The notes below the pieces were generated by a model that saw only the letters and a list, made by a program, of their open reading frames with translations, was not told the DNA's origin and ran no database searches. A stretch of 64,000 nucleotides of DNA from Noviherbaspirillum aridicola (GTDB lineage: Bacteria > Pseudomonadota > Gammaproteobacteria > Burkholderiales > Burkholderiaceae_D), in the NCBI RefSeq assembly GCF_019656455.1, contig NZ_BPMK01000001.1, forward strand, positions 310,001 to 374,000. Direction: 5' to 3'. This document shows, in pieces, positions 59,977 through 64,000 of the stretch. Position numbers and translations under genes: made by a program. How positions within the stretch are numbered: position 1 is the stretch's first letter; the number at the start of each line of letters is the position of its first letter.

Positions 59977-61631
59977 GCGGTCAGCTCCTTGCCGTGATTG
60001 TTGATGATTGCGGCATCCGCGGCGGCGTCGCCGTCGCGCATCCATTCCGCCGCCCGCTCGGCGATCATGATCGTGGGCGCATTCGTATTGCCGCCGACCA
60101 GGGTCGGCATCACCGACGCGTCCACCACTCTCAGGCCCGATATGCCTTTCACCCGTAGCCGGGGATCGACCACGGCCATGTCGTCGCTGCCCATCCTGCA
60201 GGTGCCCACCGGGTGATAGATCGTGTCGGCACGCGAGCGGATGTGCTGCATCAGCGCTGCGTCGTCCTCGACGCCTTCGGTGTAGAGCTCATGCAGGCGA
60301 TACTTGCGCAACGACGGCGCGCGCATGATCTCGCGCATCAGGCGCGTGCCCCTGAGCAGCAGCGCCGCATCCGCCTCGTCGGACAGGTATTTCGGATCGA
60401 TGCGCGGCGGCGATAGCGGATCGGCGTCGAACAGGCCGACTTCACCGCGCGACCTGGGACGCAGGACGCAGACATGACAGGAAAAGCCGTAACCGAGATG
60501 CAGCTTGCGCGCATGGTCGTCCACCATGGAAATGACGAAATGCAGCTGCAGGTCCGGCCGGCTCAGCTGCGGCGAAGACTTGATGAAGCCCGCGCCTTCG
60601 GCGAACGGCGTGGCGATCATGCCCTTGCCGGTCTTGCGCCACTCCATGATCGCCCTGGTCAGCGCGATGCCGCCCGCGATGCCCAGGCCGAACAGGTCGG
60701 TATGACCGGACTTGCAGGAGATGATGAAGTCGAGATGATCCTGCAGATTCTTGCCGACGCCCGGCAGCGCGTGCTGGACCGGGATGCCGTGCCGGCCCAG
60801 CTCGTCCGGATCACCGATCCCCGACAGCATCAGCAATTGCGGCGTGTTGAAGGCACCCCCGCACAGGGCGACCTCGCGCCGCGCCCGGATGTTCTCGATC
60901 CTGCCGTTGCGCCTGACCTCCACGCCGACCGCGCGGCCATCCTGCAGCAGGAGGCGACGCGCCTGGGTCTGCAGCAGCACGGTGAGGTTGGCGCGTCCCA
61001 TGACGGGATGCAGGTAGGCGGCGGCGGCCGAGCAGCGTTCGCCGTTGCGCGGCCCTTCGTAAAACTGCGTGACCTGGTAGTAGCCGACGCCCTCCTGGTC
61101 CTCGCCATTGAAATCGTCGTTGCGCCTGTAGCCGCATTCCATGCCGGCCCGGATGAAATCTTCGGTGATGCCGCGCGGCGTCTGCTGTTCGCCGACTTTC
61201 AGCGGTCCGCTTCCGCCGTGCAGGCGGCTGTCTCCGCGCTGATTGCCCTCCGAGCGGCGGAAGTACGGCAACACTTCTTCGAACGACCAGCCGCTGCAGC
61301 CCATGTGTGCCCAGTCGTCGAAATCGGATGGATGGCCGCGCACGTAGAGCATTGCATTGATCGCGCTCGAGCCGCCCAGGCATTTGCCGCGCGGCTGGTA
61401 GCCGCGGCGTCCGTCGAGCCCCGGCTGGGGTACGGTTTCGTAGGCATAGTTGTTGATTTTCGGGCGACCCGGCAGCATGGCAACGATGCCCGCCGGCGCC
61501 CGCACCAGGATTCCGCCGCCATCGCCGCCGGCCTCGATCAGGCACACGCTCACCGACGGGTCTTCGCTCAGGCGCGAGGCGAGCACGGCGCCGCCCGAGC
61601 CGCCGCCCACGATCACATAGTCGAATTGCAT
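59973..61631 (-). CDS. GMC family FAD-dependent alcohol oxidoreductase
   Basis: 552 residues. The FAD motif is FDYVIVGGGSGGAVLASRLSEDPSVSVCLIEAGG; the GMC signature GGSSAINAMLYVRGHPSDFDDWA and C-terminal DTIYHPVGTCRMGSDDMAVVDPRLRVKGISGLRVVDASVMPTLVGGNTNAPTIMIAERAAEWM hold the catalytic His (YHPVGTC) and Asn. Closest to choline dehydrogenase-like/AlkJ-type membrane-associated alcohol dehydrogenases. Start ATG at 61631 with GAGGAGACA upstream. First of the GMC-ALDH-TetR-DUF3445 run. Confidence 0.92.
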   Translation of the reverse strand: MQFDYVIVGGGSGGAVLASRLSEDPSVSVCLIEAGGDGGGILVRAPAGIVAMLPGRPKINNYAYETVPQPGLDGRRGYQPRGKCLGGSSAINAMLYVRGHPSDFDDWAHMGCSGWSFEEVLPYFRRSEGNQRGDSRLHGGSGPLKVGEQQTPRGITEDFIRAGMECGYRRNDDFNGEDQEGVGYYQVTQFYEGPRNGERCSAAAAYLHPVMGRANLTVLLQTQARRLLLQDGRAVGVEVRRNGRIENIRARREVALCGGAFNTPQLLMLSGIGDPDELGRHGIPVQHALPGVGKNLQDHLDFIISCKSGHTDLFGLGIAGGIALTRAIMEWRKTGKGMIATPFAEGAGFIKSSPQLSRPDLQLHFVISMVDDHARKLHLGYGFSCHVCVLRPRSRGEVGLFDADPLSPPRIDPKYLSDEADAALLLRGTRLMREIMRAPSLRKYRLHELYTEGVEDDAALMQHIRSRADTIYHPVGTCRMGSDDMAVVDPRLRVKGISGLRVVDASVMPTLVGGNTNAPTIMIAERAAEWMRDGDAAADAAIINNHGKELTA

Positions 61632-61800
61632 TGTCTCCTCCTGCGAGGTGCTGGGGTTTTTTTATGTCTTGCATCTTAGGCAGGATTTGGACAATTGTCC
61701 AAATGTTTGCGACGGGGCCTTGGAACAGATGGAATAAACCGGCGCGCCGCCGCGTTTACTCCATGACTGTCCCCGTCAACCCAACAAAGAAGGAGTCGCA

Positions 61801-62190
61801 ATGAACAGCAAGAAAATGCGGTCTTCGGCAAGCCAGCTTGCCTTCCTCCTGTCCGCGCTCTGCCTCGCCGGCGGCGCGGCGGCGCAATCCTCCAAGGCCC
61901 CGGCACGCGTGGAAAACGGCGTGCTCGTGGGCGGCAACGGCATGACGCTCTATACCTTCGACAAGGATGCCGAGGGCAAGAGCATGTGCAACGGCAAGTG
62001 CGCCGAGAACTGGCCGCCGCTCTACGCGGACGATACGACACCCTCCGGCGATTTCAGCGTCATCACGCGCGATGATGGCAAGAAGCAGGTGGCCTACAAG
62101 GGCAAGCCGCTCTACTACTGGGTCAAGGATCAGAAACCCGGGGACCGGACCGGCGATGGCGTCAACAACGTCTGGCGTGTGGCAAAGTAG
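61801..62190 (+). CDS. COG4315 secreted repeat protein
   Basis: 129 residues with signal peptide (SASQLAFLLSALCLAGGAAAQ). The PF03640-type pattern is present: GGNGMTLYTFDKDAEGKSMCNGKCAENWPPLYAD, with Cys in a C-x-G-x-C pair, and KQVAYKGKPLYYWVKDQKPGDRTGDGVNNVWRVAK. The family is periplasmic and of unknown function. AAAGAAGGAG precedes the ATG. Followed after 33 bp by the ECF sigma/anti-sigma pair, which may control it. Confidence 0.9.
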   Translation: MNSKKMRSSASQLAFLLSALCLAGGAAAQSSKAPARVENGVLVGGNGMTLYTFDKDAEGKSMCNGKCAENWPPLYADDTTPSGDFSVITRDDGKKQVAYKGKPLYYWVKDQKPGDRTGDGVNNVWRVAK

Positions 62191-62222
62191 GCAGCCATCC
62201 AATCAGAAGGAACAGAGCCGGG

Positions 62223-62741
62223 ATGAAGGAAATCGTCGATCACCTGCCGCGTCTGCGCCGCTATGCGCGCGCACTGACCGGCGACGCCGCGGCGAGCGAA
62301 GACCTGGTCCAGGACACGGTCGAGCGCGCGCTGGCGCGTCTCGACCTGTTCCGGCCGGGCTCCCGGCTCGATGCATGGCTGCTGTCCGTCATGCACAATC
62401 TCTTCATCAGTCAGCTGCGTCGCGACGCGCGCCTGCCGCAGGAAGACAGCGCCGACGAACTCGCCGACGAACTGCCGGTCCGGGGCACCCAGACCGACGC
62501 GCTCGAACTGCGCGACCTGGACCGGGCGCTCGCACGTCTGCCGTCGGCGCAGCGGGAAGTGCTGCTGCTGATTTCGCTCGAGGAGTTCACCTACGAGGAA
62601 GCCGCGCATATCCTCGGCGTGCCGGTCGGCACCGTGATGTCGCGGCTGGCGCGGGCGCGCGAGAAACTGCGCGCCATCCTTGCTGGCGCCGACACTCCCA
62701 GCGCTCCGCAGTCCGTCATGCATCTGAAAGTCGTCAAATGA
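62223..62741 (+). CDS. ECF RNA polymerase sigma factor
   Basis: 172 residues. Region 2 reads TGDAAASEDLVQDTVERALARLDLFRPGSRLDAWLLSVMHNLFISQLRRDARL, region 4 DLDRALARLPSAQREVLLLISLEEFTYEEAAHILGVPVGTVMSRLARAREKLRAIL. Length is typical of a small ECF sigma. Its stop overlaps the anti-sigma start (ATGA), the usual arrangement. Target genes probably include the upstream COG4315 gene, but no -35/-10 was confirmed. Confidence 0.92.
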   Translation: MKEIVDHLPRLRRYARALTGDAAASEDLVQDTVERALARLDLFRPGSRLDAWLLSVMHNLFISQLRRDARLPQEDSADELADELPVRGTQTDALELRDLDRALARLPSAQREVLLLISLEEFTYEEAAHILGVPVGTVMSRLARAREKLRAILAGADTPSAPQSVMHLKVVK

Positions 62742-63499
62742 ACCGTCCCTCCGAATTTGAACTGCACGCCTTCGTCGATGGCCTCCTCGATCCGCAGCGC
62801 GCGGCGCAGGTCGAGGCCTGGCTGCGCGAGAACGACGGCGATGCGGCGATGGTCGGCGCCTGGCAGGCCCAGAAGGAGATGCTCCGCCAGGCCTACGGCG
62901 GCTCCGCATCCGGTCCCGAACCGGACGTGCTGCGCCAGAGACTGCTGACGACCGGACGGCAGCGGCAGGGCTTGCCTCGCCTTGCGGCGGCGCTGGCATG
63001 GATCGCGCTCGGCGGCCTGCTCGGTTTTCTCGCCCGCGGCGTGGTGCCGGCCGCGCCGGCCGACGACCTTGCCGCGCTGCCGCGTCACGCGGCGATCGCC
63101 CATGTCGTCTATACGCCCGAGGTCAGACATCCGGTGGAGGTCGGCGCCGACCAGGAAGCCCATCTCGTGCAATGGCTGTCGAAACGCCTCGGCGGCACGC
63201 TGTCCGCACCCGACCTCGGCGCCGCCGGTTTTCGCCTGATGGGCGGGCGCCTGCTGCCCTCCCCCGACGGCCCGGCCGCGCAATTCATGTATGAAGACAA
63301 GGGCGGACAGCGGCTGACGCTCTACGTGCGCAGCAATCCGCGCGAGGTGGAAACCGCCTTCCGCTATGCGGACCAGGACCGGGTGGGCGTCTTCTACTGG
63401 ATCGACGGCGGCTACGGCTATGCGCTGTCCGGCGCGCTCGAGCGCGACGCCCTGCTGCGGGTAGCCCGGCTCGCCTACCCGCAGCTCGGCGGACGCTGA
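62738..63499 (+). CDS. Anti-sigma factor
   Basis: 253 residues. The N-terminal FELHAFVDGLLDPQRAAQVEAWLRENDGDAAMVGAWQAQKEMLRQAY is the anti-sigma pattern lacking the zinc HxxxCxxC motif. One membrane helix follows (LPRLAAALAWIALGGLLGFLARGVV), then a periplasmic domain of about 140 residues ending DQDRVGVFYWIDGGYGYALSGALERD. It should hold the coupled ECF sigma inactive at the membrane. Overlaps the sigma gene by 4 bp. Confidence 0.9.
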   Translation: MNRPSEFELHAFVDGLLDPQRAAQVEAWLRENDGDAAMVGAWQAQKEMLRQAYGGSASGPEPDVLRQRLLTTGRQRQGLPRLAAALAWIALGGLLGFLARGVVPAAPADDLAALPRHAAIAHVVYTPEVRHPVEVGADQEAHLVQWLSKRLGGTLSAPDLGAAGFRLMGGRLLPSPDGPAAQFMYEDKGGQRLTLYVRSNPREVETAFRYADQDRVGVFYWIDGGYGYALSGALERDALLRVARLAYPQLGGR

Positions 63500-63500
63500 T

Positions 63501-64000
63501 TCACAGCAGCGGAAACTTCACCCTGCCGCTGTCGATCAGCATGAATTCCCCGGTCGTCTTGCGTGCGCCGTCGCACAGCCAGAAGCAGGCATCCGCCACA
63601 TCCTCCGGCTGTATCGTGGCCGCCAGCGGCGTCGACTTCATGTAAGCCTGCCGGGTGGCCTCATAGCGTTCGGCGCCGAGGCCGTTCTGCAGCCAGGGCG
63701 TCTCGACCATGCCCGGACCGACCGCATTGATCCGCACCTCCGGTGCCAGCACCCGGGCGAGGCCGAAAGTCATGGCATTGAGCGCGCCCTTGGACGCCAT
63801 GTACGCCACGCTCGATCCGATCCCGGAGACAGAGGCGACAGAAGAGACATTCACGATCCCCGCCCCGGGGTGGCGCTTCATCAGCGGCGCCAGCGCCCTG
63901 ATCATCTGAAAGGCGCCCACCACGTTCACGTCATAGATGTCGTGGAAGTCCTGGCCGCTCAGCCCTTCGAGATTGGCGGCGGCAACGAACTTCGTGGTCC
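63501..64000 (-). CDS. SDR family oxidoreductase, C-terminal part
   Basis: The gene runs off the right edge; about 166 codons are visible (no start in view). IVNVSSVASVSGIGSSVAYMASKGALNAMTFGLARVLAPEVRINAVGPGMVETPWL shows the catalytic Ser, the YMASK active-site Tyr/Lys and the family NAVGPG, then DVADACFWLCDGARKTTGEFMLIDSGR. A classical SDR with unknown substrate. Convergent with the anti-sigma gene: its stop lies 2 bp from that gene's stop. Confidence 0.9.
   Translation of the reverse strand, partial: TTKFVAAANLEGLSGQDFHDIYDVNVVGAFQMIRALAPLMKRHPGAGIVNVSSVASVSGIGSSVAYMASKGALNAMTFGLARVLAPEVRINAVGPGMVETPWLQNGLGAERYEATRQAYMKSTPLAATIQPEDVADACFWLCDGARKTTGEFMLIDSGRVKFPLL

Noticed and set aside
1-64000. 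CRISPR arrays, IS elements, tRNA and rRNA genes
   Set aside because: No regularly spaced repeats, transposase motifs, or recognisable tRNA or rRNA sequence seen on reading through.

Overview
The window is GC-rich (about two thirds G+C by eye). It is packed with short intergenic gaps, ATGA-type stop/start overlaps and strong Shine-Dalgarno sequences. The gene content points to a beta-proteobacterium of the order Burkholderiales, probably an Oxalobacteraceae relative such as Noviherbaspirillum or Herbaspirillum: a tripartite-tricarboxylate (Bug) receptor, a DUF4148 protein, a COG4315 secreted protein, intracellular PHA depolymerase, cyo with RegBA, EutBC and many LuxR/LysR regulators. That placement is inferred from gene families, not from a marker gene. 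No rRNA, tRNA, IS element, phage or CRISPR array was seen.

Layout. 1-3300: a HupE/UreJ-like protein and an NHL beta-propeller in one operon, then a DUF3616 protein. 3300-7700: a lower-GC, partly decayed stretch with vapB and a frameshifted vapC, an SDR, a frameshifted DUF4148 gene, about 1 kb without a convincing gene, a secreted NTF2-like protein and a truncated glycosyltransferase. 7700-16950: a redox/stress cluster (DoxX, flavin reductase, MFS, Atu4866, a carboxymuconolactone-decarboxylase-like protein, an F420-type reductase, SnoaL, SDR, YjbQ, LysR, cytochrome b561 and two YceI proteins). At least two of its promoters share an unusual architecture. 17000-25070: a large lipoprotein divergent from a LuxR regulator, with a perfect FNR box and a perfect 20-bp palindrome between them, then a chemoreceptor, an EntS-like exporter, small membrane proteins, a winged-helix protein and an orphan MbcA/ParS-like domain protein.

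25080-33364: the bo3 ubiquinol oxidase operon cyoABCD with surf1 and the redox two-component system regB/regA, divergent from an MFS transporter. 33476-37768 encodes a 1430-residue protein with two near-identical AAA+ ATPase modules followed by about six ankyrin repeats. It is the most unusual gene here. It lies downstream of a proline-racemase-family gene whose active site (Cys/Thr) suggests trans-3-hydroxy-L-proline dehydratase. 39000-41600: a DUF1127-like small ORF, a haloacid dehalogenase and an App1-type phosphatase.

41585-49283: acyl-CoA and PHA metabolism (PHA depolymerase, acyl-CoA dehydrogenase, CoA-transferase, thiolase, LuxR regulator, DUF3237, Bug receptor). 49284-53265: two terminators flanking a possible small RNA or 23-residue ORF, a divergent queuosine-salvage-fold protein, eutBC behind a sigma-54-like promoter, and a 38-residue protein with its own terminator. 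53331-56427: an ECF42-type sigma factor with two DGPF/YciI partners, and a CBS protein. 56492-61631: GMC oxidoreductase, aldehyde dehydrogenase, TetR and a DUF3445 demethylase. 61801-64000: a COG4315 protein, an ECF sigma/anti-sigma pair and the 3' part of an SDR gene.
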